Source of the DNA: Tetradesmus obliquus | Taxonomy: Eukaryota; Chlorophyta; Chlorophyceae; Sphaeropleales; Scenedesmaceae | Assembly (NCBI GenBank): GCA_030272155.1 | Contig: CP126196.1 | Span: 2,728,001 to 2,792,000, forward strand | Length of the DNA: 64,000 nucleotides | Reading direction: 5' to 3' | Shown here: positions 33,396 to 46,200 of the stretch, piece by piece | Layout of the letters: each line of letters opens with the position of its first letter | Numbering within the stretch: the stretch's first letter is position 1 | The notes under the pieces: generated by a model | What the model saw: the letters and a program-made list of their open reading frames with translations, nothing else | The model's database searches: none | What the model was told of the DNA's origin: nothing | Position numbers and translations under genes: made by a program

Positions 33396-35613
33396 ATGCA
33401 GCTCACGGAGGCTGAGGTTTATTGGTGGCTTGAGGGAAATGTGTCAGAGGAAAACGAGGCCAAGGTGTCTGAGCTGCGGCAGACGCTTGGAGCGCTGCTG
33501 GTGCCTGGCCTGGACGACAGGGTCTCCCTGCTGCGCTTCCTCAAAGCACGACACTGGAATGTCGCCAAAGCGGCCAAAATGTACCAGGTGATTCATTTGG
33601 GCAGCTTTGCACGCAGATGCAGCAAGCCTGGAGCTGCTGGGGAAGAGCAATGGCCGCACTACTGTCTACAGCACCCCCATAGTAGCAATGTAGTTTGTGT
33701 AGTATGAAGACCCCCCTGCACTCTGCAATACAGGCTGCATTGCACATGCCCGTGCGTGCGACAACACAAGGTGCCTCTCATTTCAAATTATCTGCAGCTG
33801 TGGCAGCCCGTGTAAGCCAGGCAAGTGCAGTGGCGCCACATTGACGCAGGCGCTGCTGCTGCTATCTCTGCTGCTTTCGCCATGTTACAGGCCATGGCCA
33901 CCTGGCGCACAGAGCATGAGGTGGACCAGCTTCTGGATGGATTTGAGTTCCATGAGCTGCCGCTGGTGCGCAAGCACTACCCGCACTTCTACCACAAAAC
34001 AGATAAATACGGACGGCCAGTCTACATAGAGCTGCTGGGGCAGTGCGACATCGACCAGCTGCTGAAGGTACGGCAGTGCTTCAATCTTTGGAGTTGATAG
34101 CAGGACCTGTTGGATTCAGCTGCAGCAATGACAGCCATGGCGGAATTTCAAAGCAGACATCAACAGTGAATTTCAAGCAGACAACAACAGTGCATTGTGC
34201 ATTATACACATGCGCAGCCAGCCAGCGCTTCCAATTGCTCGCTGCAGTGCATCCTGCAAGATTAACCCCTAGAACTGGCTGCCAATGCTGCACTTGGTGC
34301 ACCCTGTGCAGAACCACTAAATCACATCTGTTCTGCTCCACTGCCAGGTCACCACCATCGAGCGCTTCACAAACTACCACATCCAGCAAAGTGAAGCCTT
34401 CCGCTGCCACAAGCTGCCGGCATGCACCGCTGCTGCCGGCCGCACCATGCTCACGCACACTATCATTCTGGACATGGCCGGGCTGTCACCTACACGGCAC
34501 TTCACACTCACTGTGAAGCACTTCCTAGAGAACATCAGCCGGATAGACCAGGTGCGCCAGCAGATGCTGTTGACAGGCTATTTGGGCGTCAAAGGACCTG
34601 CCTATGCTTGCTCCTGCCACGCTGTACGTGTCTGTCTTGCCTAAACACCGCTTGCGTCTGACCTGCTGCTGCGCCTTGTGCTGCTGCTGCTGCTGTTGCT
34701 GGCTGCAGAACAACTTCCCTGAGCACCTGGGCTGCCTGTTCATGATAAACACGCCGCTGCTGTTCCGCGGCTTCTGGAGCGTCATCAAGGGCTTCCTGGA
34801 CGAGCGCACGCTGGCCAAGATCAAGGTGGGCTGCTGCGCTGTGGCTGTGACTCGGCTGTTGTGCCTGTATGGAACAACTAGATGTGATGTTGTTGGGAAC
34901 GCTTGCAGGAAACATGCGAAGGGCCTACGGTGGGGCGATGGCAGTGGCAAAGGTTACGCACAGAGCAGTAGCACTTGCGTTGCTGCAGGATTCAGTGCAC
35001 ATGACAACAGCATATAGTCGCTGTGGTCGTGCTGATGCTGCAACCAGTGCTGCTGTTGTTGGTGTTGGTGCTGCTCGCAGGTGCTGGGCAGCGGCTACTT
35101 GCCCGAGCTGCTGGCGGTGATCCCTGCTGAGAATCTGCCCACCATGTTTGGCGGCAAGAGCGCCTGCGACTGCACAGACCTCGGACCCTGGCAGGTGCGT
35201 GTGGGTAGACCTGTGACACGCTCATGTTGCTGGGCCCCTTTCATTGTGGCCCACAGCAGGATGTGCCACGCGTGAATAGTGTATGCACACAGGCAGGGTG
35301 TTGCCTGCTCAGCTGGGCGCTTGTTACTGCATGCGGTGCAAGGATCCAGAACTTGCAGGACAGGTGCTGCTGGTCTCAAGTTCTGACCCTGTTTGTGGCT
35401 GGAATCTTGCAGGACGCATCGGTTGTCAGCAACGACCCAGCACTCATCAAGGCAGCTGCAGCGGGGCAGCTGGAGCTCACCTCTGGCCTGGCAGGCAGCA
35501 GCAGCAGCAACAGCTTGAAGCACAGTGGCAGCCTCATCGGCACCGCCATCCAGATAACAGCGGGCAGCCCCAGCAGCAGCGGGGTGCTGGACGAGGCGAT
35601 TGCAGCCCAGTAG
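33396..35613 (+). CDS. SEC14-like CRAL-TRIO lipid-transfer protein
   Basis: Six exons: 33396-33587, 33891-34067, 34348-34551, 34709-34825, 35081-35194, 35413-35613 (334 aa; every exon is a whole number of codons). The CRAL-TRIO N-terminal helices are seen in [20 protein letters not shown]. The lipid-binding domain follows: [72 protein letters not shown] and [16 protein letters not shown]. This fits the yeast Sec14 type, which exchanges phosphatidylinositol and phosphatidylcholine at membranes. The tail is Ser/Ala-rich and probably disordered. No exon-copy arrays were seen in its introns. Confidence 0.93.
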
Positions 35614-37345
35614 CAGCAGCAGCAGCCACAAGTGGTTGCTGGGGTAGTGTGTGCATAGGAGTAGGCAGGTGTATGTGCAGCAGCGGCCGCATGTGCCACT
35701 GCTGGCCAAGTACAATGGAAAGCTTGTGCTGTTCACATGCTGCAATACAGCAGGATTGTGGCGGGTGGTGCTGATGTGGGGAGGGGTTGATGCTGTGGGT
35801 GTCAATCTGTGTGAGTCTGTTGTGGCCTGCTGTACATACCTATGCAGGGCTCACGACTGCTTGGAAGGCTGGGTGTACGAGCGCCATGTGTGTATCGCAG
35901 CTTTGTGGAAACAGCATGCTGTGTTGTATCAGTCTGATCTTGCTGTATAGGCGTAGCAAAGCCCCGTGCTGTGTTGCAGCTGTGGTTCATGCAGTTTGTA
36001 CTACATGCTTCAGAGGCAGGGTGAGGATACAGCTTTGTTGCAAAGAGTGTCGCTCTTGTTGATGCGCACTGCCATCATGCACATGTGTAGTCTGCTAATA
36101 AACTCTTTTGCTGTGAGGTCATGTGTGTCATGTTGCCCTGCGCATGTGAGCCGGTGGTTTGCCAACTCATGTGATAGCGAAGTGCATTGGCCACCGAAAT
36201 GTGGCAAGCACAGTTGCTCCGCTCATCTGCATGCTGCCTATGTTTGTTTTCCCATGACCATCGAGACTACTGCCAGCGATGAGGCCGGATGCCTGATCTG
36301 CCAGAGACTGTCTGCAGTTCATGGTTGCCATGTTGTGACCTGGCATTTTGTTGTAGTAGGAGTAGGCGTGTGACGGCATTTGGCCGTGCTGTATTGCGAC
36401 CGGCAGAGTGAAGGTGTTTTTTTCCGTGGCGCTGTGTGTGCAGCATTGGCTGCATATTAATTATCAAATGATGCAGCGAGGGATGGCTGCAGCAGAACTG
36501 TTTGACGCAGCAAAGTTTCCTGCCCAACCGTCGGCGGCAGGACAAGGCATGCCGCTGGCTGCTTTGCTCGGCAGCCGGCAGTTGGGTGCTGGCAACTCGA
36601 GTGTGTTCAGCTAGCATTACAGCATAGCTTTCAATATGCGGCAAAGTCACGGCAGTGGTTTTGCATTATGGCGCATACTCAAGGGTCTTGCAATGAAACG
36701 TCACCGGCCTTTGGTGGAAATGTAGGGTCCGCAGGTATAGTGTCGGGCTGGCATTGTGCCTGCTCTTGTTGCCATGGGCCATTTGGTGTGGTGGATGTCA
36801 TTACTGGAGCAAGCTGGCTGTGTGCGCATATGCATTTCTGTTCGCAGAGGTCGTGCTGCATGAGTGTGGGCATGCGCAAGCACCGCCGTGCCCGTGCAGA
36901 GCTCTTGTATCAATGATGGCAGCGTGTTGTGCAGAAAGGACAAGCCGCGGCGGCTGAGTTGAGCCACTGAATGTCGTGCCGCTTGCTCAAGAGCAAAAAC
37001 CTAAGCCGTTGAGGAGCGATGATGGCTCATGCTTGGCGTGCAACTGCAACATCAGTGAAGCGGGAAGCCGCTGTGACCAAGAACCTCAGGTTCAGGCTCA
37101 AGTTGTAACAAAGTTCATCTATCTACTTGCAGACGTGGTGGTAAAGTGAGGCAGTTACCCAAGATGATACTATACTATGCCATAGTATCCACCTCCCGCA
37201 ACATAATAACTGATGAATTACACAAAAATTTGTACACACGCAGCAGCATGCCACATGCACGGTGCGCCGACGTCGCGTTGTCGACAGCACGAGCTGTCCC
37301 AGCGCGCCCTTGCCGCCTGCCGCTGCCTCGACCAATCGTAACCAT
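35614..37345. other. Convergent spacer between SEC14 and CHI-fold genes
   Basis: No gene was recognised. TTACA at 37218-37222 (TGTAA on the minus strand) lies 124 bp past the stop of the CHI-fold gene and may be its poly(A) signal. Confidence 0.4.
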
Positions 37346-37798
37346 TCACTCGTTCATGAGCGCAACCAGGCCCTTGCCGATGCTCTTCTTGGCGTCTGCG
37401 CTGACGGGGTCTGGCCCCACGTAGATGTCAAACAGCGCCTTGACCAGCGCAGGCGACTGGATGCTGCCCACCTGCAGCAGCAGCAGCAGCAGCAGCAGCA
37501 GCGCAGCGAGGGTGAGGCATGCGAACAGCAGCGCGTTGCTGCAGGCTATATGGTTGGCATAAAAAGCCTCCACTGGAGCTGTCACAGACACGGTGTGATT
37601 ATGTTATAACATGCCCCGGGCTCATGGTTCTGCCGGCAGGTCACACCTGCTTGCCGTCGATCTGTGTGACCAGCTGCCCCTTGTGGTGTGTGGAGAAGGC
37701 GATCTCAGTGCCGCGCCTGAAGTTCACGCCATCAAACAGGCCCTCAAACGCCTTCATGGTGCTCTCAGCCTCCTTGGCCTGAGGATGGCAGAACGCAA

Positions 37799-37844
<46 letters not shown>

Positions 37845-38421
37845 CAAGATATAGTGTCTTCAAGCTACTGCAGAGCAAGCTGTGACAGCCCCCCAGCCGC
37901 CAGAACATCGCGTGAGGCTTGCAGGCAGCGGAACTGTGACGCTGCTGTCGTGTTATACTTGCAGCAGGACACCAATGCCTGCGCCATGCTTTGGCTCAGC
38001 GTTGATGCTCTTCCACCAAGTCGCACCCGTGCCCCTTCCTGCACCTTCATTGCTGGCTCTGTCACCCTGCCAACACGCTGTGCTGCACGTCACATGAGCA
38101 CCCACTAAGGTACTATCCAGGCCACTGCGCTGTATCTGCAGCACCTACCTTGGCCAGCTCAGGCTTGAGCCGCTCTTCGAGTGGGTGAGGAACAGACTAC
38201 TGTGCTGCTGGCCAGGCAACCCACAAACACATTCTTGTATACCTTGCACACGTCAAGTGTTTTCCTGAAGCAACCGTTACAAAAACTGACTGCAACACTC
38301 ACCTTGGCCAGCTCCGGCTTGAGCCGCTCCTCGAGTGCGTTGAGGAACTGGCTGCGCTTGAGCGAGCCGAAGGAGATGACCAGCCGCAGGCTGCGCTCAA
38401 AATGCGTGTCGCCGACCAGCG

Positions 38422-38456
<35 letters not shown>

Positions 38457-39824
38457 GGCGGCAGGGGGGGCAGCAGCAGTAGCGCCGCAGGAGGGGCTGG
38501 TTCAGCTGATGGGAGCTCACAGCATATGCATTGCAGCTAAGTGTGTGCCCAACAGCATAGCATATTTGGCTATTGCAGCTGCTGGAGTTGCTGCTGGCAA
38601 GCTTCTGCTGACAGCACCACTATGCTTGCACCCCCTTCATGGTATGCTGCTTCGCCTGCATTCTGTCAATTGCTGGCTCTGTTGCGGCGCAGCGCTGCTA
38701 AAACCTAGCTGGCTGCTGAGCTGCAGCTAAAGCTGCTCCTTAGTGCCATTCCAAATTTTGCAGCAGCAATGCTGCCGATGTTCGGTCCCTTAATTGCTGC
38801 TGCTATTGCTGCCACCTTGCTGATGTGCCGCATCCTCTACACGCGTGCCATGAGCCTTTCAGGCGGACAACTCAAAAACAGGTCGTGCCTTTGCTGCTTT
38901 CCTGTTGCTGCTGGTATGATTCAATGTTTGCTGCTGCTGCTGCTGCTGCATGCCTTACCGTCGAACAGCTTCTGGTTGCCCATCAGCTCATCTACATCCT
39001 CCCCTTTGTACTTGTGCAGTGCCTTCTTTGCCCCGTGGGCATCAACATACATGCCCACGCTGTACACTGCAGGAAACACACGTCAACACATGGTTACATT
39101 GCTGGAATTTGGCAGGTGCAACAGCAGTTGCTGGTACTGCTGCCTGGCCATGCAGGCAGGTGGGCTAGCAGTGCTCTGCTGGCAGGGGGCCCAAAAGCTT
39201 GCGCAGCTCCCGTGGGCAGGCCATTACTGCAAACACATGCTGACTCGTATTGTGTAGTTCTGCTGACGCAAACCCATACATAATTGTTTAGAAAGCAGCT
39301 GCTTTGCATCTTTCATGGTCTACTGCTACTCTCTACGATATACTACAGCTGTGGGCGTTATCTTGCCCAGCCTGTACTGCTGCTGTTCTGGTATGCTTGC
39401 AGCACCACACCAATGCCCGCGCCACGCATTGGCTTACCGTTGATATTCTTCAGTCCCAAGATGCGCTTTGCACGCACCCTGCACGTAAGTATAGCGATGT
39501 GCGCGACAATCAAAGAACGTGGGACGACCCTGGTTACTGGCACTGCAATCTACTTGGGATTGTTCCTCACCCCACGCCAGCCAGCTGCGGGCAATTCTTC
39601 TTTGTCAGCACGCAGCATTCCGCCGGATACTCGATCCCTGTTGCTGGTTCCTGCTGTGCATCCCCAAACTTGTGATGAAGCTGATGGTGCGCAGTGATGC
39701 TAGCAAAAGGTGCAGCAAAAGCGACTCTCTGCTTGGGCAAAGAGAACGTTAAGCTTGCAAATGGAGCAGCCCTGGGCATGCAAGCGCCTAATGGCACCTG
39801 GGCATTGCTCTCCCTGAACGACAT
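37346..39824 (-). CDS. Chalcone-isomerase-fold protein (CHI-like / fatty-acid-binding type)
   Basis: Six exons, in gene order: 39824-39571, 39478-39438, 39066-38959, 38421-38303, 37778-37647, 37471-37346 (259 aa). The core reads EPATGIEYPAE, LAGVGVRAKRILGLKNIN, VYSVGMYVDAHGAKKALHKY and then ERSLRLVISFGSLKRSQFLN. The C-terminus has GLFDGVNFRRGTEIAFSTHH and ALFDIYVGPDPVSADAKKS. This is the CHI fold. In algae without flavonoid pathways such proteins are usually grouped with plastid fatty-acid-binding CHI relatives, so true chalcone isomerase activity is not claimed. The first ATG of the first exon is taken as start, and its N-terminus could be a plastid leader. One exon-end copy lies in intron 4. 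The gene is divergent from xylose isomerase across about 400 bp. Confidence 0.85.
37474..37503. repeat. CAG run in CHI-like intron 5
   Basis: About ten CAG triplets lie next to the acceptor of the last exon. Similar runs flank acceptors at 37801-37842 and 38426-38455 of the same gene. Confidence 0.9.
38143..38345 (-). repeat. 3'-end copy of CHI-like exon 4
   Basis: The exon end on the plus strand, caccttggccagctccggct tgagccgctcctcgagtg (38301-38338), recurs at about 38150-38186 as taccttggccagctcaggct tgagccgctcttcgagtg, downstream in gene direction. Confidence 0.85.
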
Positions 39825-40226
39825 GGTGCAGCTACGTTATGTGCAGCTTCTCATAACCAATGCAACAAACGTCCAGGATCCGCTCCTGCTTGCACACGTA
39901 GTTTGAGACGATTGGGAGTGGAGCAGACGCATGGCATGTCACAACCGTCTCTGATGCTCGCAGGTTCAGTAATGCCGACCAGCAACCACCTTGAAATCTG
40001 TTGATTGTGCTTTGTACGCAGTGTAAGGCGTACCGGAGCGGCTGTCCAAAGTTGAATTTTGCTGTCCACACTACGAACAGGTTCTCTCCACAAAAGCAGC
40101 ACGGATCACGCCATAAAGGTATGCGGATAACTTGTGAAACCATGCTCGGCAATGGCAGGAGGTTCTCTGGAGCATGACGGAAGCAGACGTGTTGATCATT
40201 GAACGGTGGTTGTCCTGCAGGCCTGG
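39825..40226. promoter_or_regulatory. Divergent promoter region, CHI-like / xylose isomerase
   Basis: These 402 bp separate the two start codons on opposite strands and must contain both promoters. No core element is obvious. Confidence 0.5.
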
Positions 40227-43200
40227 ATGGCTCGCACGCATTCCGTGCTACTGTTGGCTGTGCTGGTGAGTAGTTTTGGTTGCTGCTGTTCCAGCAGCTG
40301 CACGCTATCGCAGAACACAGGACAGCATACATCAGGCACCCTACCCTCTCACCCACATAAAGTTCACATATCTGCTCCAGGCCTGTGTGCTGCCCCCAAC
40401 AAAGTATTGCTGAGTTTACAGGTTCTAGTGTGTGCATGTCATTCTTTGTGCTCGCTTCTCCCAGTACACCATGCATCTCCAGCAGCGCACACCATTGCCG
40501 TTTTGCGGTGACAAGGCTCATTCTCATCTGCTGCTGTCGCACACCATCCGCCAGGTCAGCGCATGTGCATGCGCTGCCACATCAGAGCAGCAGACGTGCA
40601 CTGCACCAGACAGCTGCACCAAGGAGAAGGACTACAACCCTGAAGCAGGGGAGTGGTATGGAGAGTTCTTCCCAGACATTCCAAAGATCAAGTGAGCGCT
40701 GCGCTACATAACGATCCACCAATCAGCCACTACAATTATAATGTATAAACACAGCGAGGCGAGCGGTACAGGACATACACATTTACTTTCCAGCGCGGTT
40801 GCGCTTACAAACAGCAGCGCTCTGAGGTAGTGAAGGTGGTAGATGTGAGTGAGGGGGTGAGCAGCAACAAGCAGTTTCAGTGCGGTGACATTGTGGTAGA
40901 GAGGGTTAGAGAGGGCGTTGGATCATGGTGTGCTCTGCTGCTGGATGAAATGCACCGCTCAAGAGCCCCAGCAGCATCAAATCAAGGATGCGCTGATAGG
41001 CACCAGCCTGAGCATGTGTATGCTGCTGCTGGCTGTGTTGCTGTGCTGCTATTATGCCATATGTGTCTGCTGCTGTCTGCCACGTGCAGGTAGGATGGCC
41101 CCAACAGCACCTGTTTGCTGTCACCTGTCAGCAAATACAGAGCTGGTGCCTGACCATGTGTAGCTGCTGTGTGCTTCTGTGCCTGCTGTCTCTGCTGCCT
41201 GCTGGTACTTGCATCTGCCATGTGCAGGTATGAGGGCCCCAGCAGCACCAAAGCCCTGTTCACCAGCTATTACAATGCAGAGGAGGTGCTCGACTATGTG
41301 CTGCTGCTGTTTGTCTTGCTGTGCTTAGGTGTTGTCTCTGCTGCTGTCTGCCATGTGCAGGTATGAGGGCCCCAACAGCACCAACCCGCTGTCCTTCCGC
41401 TACTACAATGCAGAGGAGGTGGTGCTGGGCAAGAAGATGAAGGAGTGGTGAGGCAGCAGCAGCAGCAGCAGCAGTTGGCATGCAGCAGGGACAGCAGACA
41501 GGACAGCAGCAGCTGGAGCTGGCATGCAGTAATGGCATTTGTGGCAGTAGCAGTAGCAGCAACAGACACAGACACAGCAGCGTCTTCATCTGCACCGGTG
41601 CGGTCCAGTGCTAAGAGCAGAGCGAAACACACGAAGGGGAATTGGAGCAGTGACACGTGCCTTGAGCAACGGCAGCATTCGCCACAACAGCGGCAGCTAC
41701 GCCTTGGTGGCATGCGTTCAAGAGAAAGCATGCCAGCTGGGCATGCAGCAGCAGCATCAAAAGCCAGCTGGCACAAGCAGCAACAGTGCCAGTGGCACCG
41801 TGGCAAGCGGAGACAGCAGCATGCAACTGGCAGCGCAGCTGCAACAGCTGCAGCCGCTACCGTTTCACAAATCATATATGCAGTGTGCTGCCCATGGTGC
41901 AAGCGTTCCTCGCAAGTACTTTGGTCACTCAAATCATCTGCGCATGTGTATGTGTGTTGGTTTATGTCATTGTGCTGCTGCTTGTCTGCAGGCTGAAGTT
42001 CAGTGTGGCGTTCTGGCACACCTTCAAGGCTGACGGCAGCGATCCCTTTGGCAGCGCCACCAAGGCATGGCCATGGGACAAGGAGAAGGACCCGCTGCAG
42101 GTGCGGCGCTGTTGCATCATTTTTTTAACATGCATGCATGCTCAAATGTGTGCATAATACTTGATTATTTTTGTTTGGATGTTGCAATTAAGCAAGCAGT
42201 GGCCCTGGGACAAGGAGAAGGACCCGCTGCAGGTGCGCCCCTTGTTGTTGACAGTGAGGTTGCAGTTTGCATTTCAGCATTCACATGTTGTAAACATGTT
42301 GTAAGCTCGTCATCACATACATGCTGTTGCCATTCTTGCACCCAGACAGCACCTGCGCAGTGCTCTGCCGCCTTTGGCTCTTGCTGCTGAGCCTGTTATT
42401 GTGTGCATGTGCACACACACCAAGGATCGTGACAGGAAGATAAGACAACCCCATGCTTCAACGCCGCAGGCGTCCTTCAAGGCCATGCACGCCAACTTTG
42501 AGTTTATGTCCAAGCTGGGCGTGGACCGCTGGTGCTTCCATGACAGGTGGGGGCATCGGTTGCAACCGCGCTGCAGCAGCAGTGCGGCATGCATGACGAG
42601 TGCAGGATATAGTGAGGAAGCGGCTTAGCCCCGAGTGCTTGCGGCAGCCCTGTGCAGGCACCAAAGTATGCATGCTCATGCGCGGTACACTTGATGCAAT
42701 TGAAGTGACTTGTGCATGCCAGCAGGTGCCCCTGAGGCAGTCAAGGCTTGCTACATGTCAGCACTTGTGTATCAATGTTTGTCCTGCGCAGGGACATTGC
42801 CCCAGAAGGAGCCACGCTGGCTGAGACCAACAAGAACCTCGATCTGGTGGCTGAGGTGGCGTCTCACTGGCGAGCGATCCTTCTGATGGTTTTTGTTTCA
42901 TTGCCTGTGCAGGGACATCGCCCTGGAAGGTGCCACGCTGGCTGAGACCACCAAGAGCCTTGACTTAGTAGCTGAGGTGCTAGCTTGCATGACCTATTCT
43001 GCAATGTATGTGTTGGTTCCTCTTCTTGTGTTGCAGGGACATCGCCCGGAGGGCGCCACCCTGGCTGAGACCAACAAGAACCTCGACCTGGTGGCTGAGG
43101 TGGCGCCTGTGCCGCTTTCTCTCTGAACATTCCTTTGTTGGTCCTGTGTTCTATTGGCTGGCTGTGCAGGGACATTGCGCCTGTGGGTGCCACGCTGGCG

Positions 43201-46200
43201 GAGACCAACAAGAACCCCGACCTGGTGGCTGAGGTGGCGCCTTGCGCTTTTGTTTTTCCTCTCACCAAAACATGTTTCACTAATGTGTATCCAATCATAT
43301 ATCATGTTGCCTGCGCAGGGACATCGGCCCAGAAGGAGCCACGCTGGCTGAGACCACCAAGAACCTTGACTTGGTAGCTGAGGTGCTAGCTCAGATGACC
43401 TATATCTGCCATGTATGTGTTGGTTCCTCTTCTTGTGTTGCAGGGACATCGCCCCGGAGGGTGCCACCCTGGCTGAGACCAACAAGAACCTCGACTTCGT
43501 GGCTGAGGTGGCGTCTCACTGGCGAGCAATCCTTCTGTTTGTTTCATTGCCTGTGTTGCAGGGACATTGCCCCAGAAGGAGCTACCCTGGCTGAGACAAA
43601 CAAGAACCTTGACTTAGTAGCTGAGGTGGCGCTGGAGCTGCAGAAGGGCACCAGCATCAAGCCGCTGTGGGGCACAGCGCAGCTGTTCAAGCACCCGCGA
43701 TACATGCACGGCGCAGCCACGAGTGAGTGATCTGCGCACATGAGCATGGCTTGGCATATGTTGCGGTGGATGCATGCAGAACCGTGCAGTGCAAGCATGC
43801 ATGCTGACTGCTGGTGCTCATGTGCCAGTGCTAGACTGCACGCACTGTCCACGTGCCTGCAAACGCACTCGGCGTCAAGCACCCATGCTGCATGCACGGC
43901 GCCGCCACGAGTGAGCACCCGCGAGTGCGGCTCGGCATTTGCTTTTGAAGGCTGACCTGGCGGCATGCTGTGACAGTGGTGCCGCTGGGTCTGCGGAGGC
44001 ACGAGTGTGGAGCGCGTTGTATTGCCTGCAGACTGCTCTTCGTGAGGGGCTGTCACATGCCAGCGCTGATTTGCTTGTCGGCTGCCCACGCTGTACACAG
44101 ATTGTGTAAGCATGCTTTTGCCCAAACACTGCCTGTCCCTGCTCTGCTTCCTGCAGGCCGCAACGCGGCCATGTTTGCGTACGCTGCTGCGCAAGTGGAG
44201 TGATGTTTTTGGATGCGTCCTCAATGCCTGCCCCTGTCATCTTGCCTGCCAGCCCTCACACGACGTGTTTGTGTGCGCCGCTGCGCAAGTAATGTATTAT
44301 GCATGCATTTTTCTGTAACGCCTTGCCCTTCTGTTTTGCTTCCCGCAGGCCCCAACGCGACCGTGTTCGCATATGCGGCTGCTCAAGTGAAGAAGGCGAT
44401 GGAGGTCACGCAGCTGCTGGGTGGCGAGAACTACGTGTTCTGGGGCGGCCGCGAGGGCTACCAGAGCCTGGTCAACACCGACCTGGAGCTCGAGATGGAC
44501 AACCTGGGGCGGTGCGTTTGAATCTGGTTAGAATGTTGTTACATCTGGTTCAAACTATTTGACAATGTTAGAGTGGTGCATGAGCAGTGTAGGGGGCCGT
44601 GAGGGCTACCAGAGCCTGGTCAACACTGACCTGGAGCTGGAGATGGACCACCTGGGGCAGTGCGTTTTACTTCTTGTTACAAAGGTGTTACAAATTTGTT
44701 ACATTGTCACAGTGGTGCATGAGCAGTGTAGGGACCCGTAAGGGCTACCAGGGTCTGGTCAACACCGGCTTGTAGCTGATATGGACAACCTGGGGCGGTG
44801 CGTTTGACTGGCGTCACAAAGTGGATGAGGGTCTTGACAGAACCACTGTCATTACTCAACCACTTAGTAACGCCGTTCAAACGACTGAGCTATCTAGGGG
44901 GCCGAAAGGGCCACATGGGTTCGGTCAACATGAATGTGCAGCTGGAGCTGGATAGCCTGAGCCGGTGCATTCTACAATATTGTTACAAAGCTGCTACATT
45001 GCTGCAATATGGTGGCAGCATGGGGAGCAGCTACCCTGCACAGCAGCAATGTCCAGGGCATGCTGCTGTTCGCATCGACGCACCTTCCTCGCACATGTGC
45101 AAATTTCCTACCCTTGCAGCGCAGTCGAATCGTGTCTTCCTTTCTACCTCCTAACCCCGCCTGCAGCTTCATGAAGATGGCCAATGACTTACAAGCACAG
45201 CATCGGCTTCACTGGCACGCTGCTGCTGGAGCCCAAGCCGCACCAACACATGTGACACATCCTACTGACACAAACACCAACACACGCTGTCTTTCTGATT
45301 CATTGCAGCTTCATGAAGACGGCCATCCTCATGGCGAATGACTTAAAGCGCAGCATCGGCTTCCAGGGCATGCTGCTGCTGCTGCCCATGACAGTGATCC
45401 CAATGTACAAGCCCTGCAGTCCACCCCTTCTAACTCTGCACTCTTCCCACTTTCCAATCCTTGCAGCTTCATGAAGATGGCAAACGACTTCAAGCACAGC
45501 ATTGGCTTCAAGGGCACGCTGCTGCTGGAGCCCAAGCCGCAGGAGCCCACCAAGCACCAGTACGACTGGGACGCCGCCACCAGCGTGGCCTTCCTGCACA
45601 AGTACGGCCTGCTGGAGGACTTCAAGCTCAACATCGAGTGCAACCACGCCACGCTGGCAGGTGCGCGGTGTAGTGTCTTTCCATTTTTGATATATGGGAG
45701 AGATTTTGAAGAGTAGCGGCTTGTGCTCTGCTGGAGGTCTTCAAGCTCAACATCGAGTGCAACCACGCCACGCTGGCAGGTGATCTCAAGTGTTAGTAGC
45801 ATGTAGTGTGGGTGCATTTAGCTTGTAGTGTGGCCTGCACAACTAGCGTGAATTGAAGCTCAACATCGAGTGCAACCACGCCACGCTGGCAGGTGCGTGT
45901 CAAGTAATGATAGCCGTAGTTCTTGATAACAGCTTGCAGTGTGGTTTTCCTGCACAAGTACGGGTTACTCGAAGACGTCAAGCTCAACTTAGAGTGCAAC
46001 CACGCCACGCTGGCAGGTGCGGCGGCTGTGAACCGACAGTGCCTACTTTTCCTTGGATTTAGTTGAAACCATGTAAGCTGTAAAATTGACTGTAACAATG
46101 CCACGATGGCAGCTATTGCAAATTGCGTTGCAGGTTTATGTTCCACTGAGCTGCATAGCCTAACATTCAAACGCATGACGCGTCCACGCTGCTGACACTG

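Noticed and set aside
40206-40265. Upstream in-frame start for xylose isomerase at GTG 40206
   Set aside because: A GTG start is not expected in a nuclear gene; ATG at 40227 begins the hydrophobic leader.
42792-43560. Partial XI exon copies as mutually exclusive or repeated protein exons
   Set aside because: Each copy would add 64 nt and shift the frame, and one copy has a base deletion; only the seventh leads into the conserved remainder.
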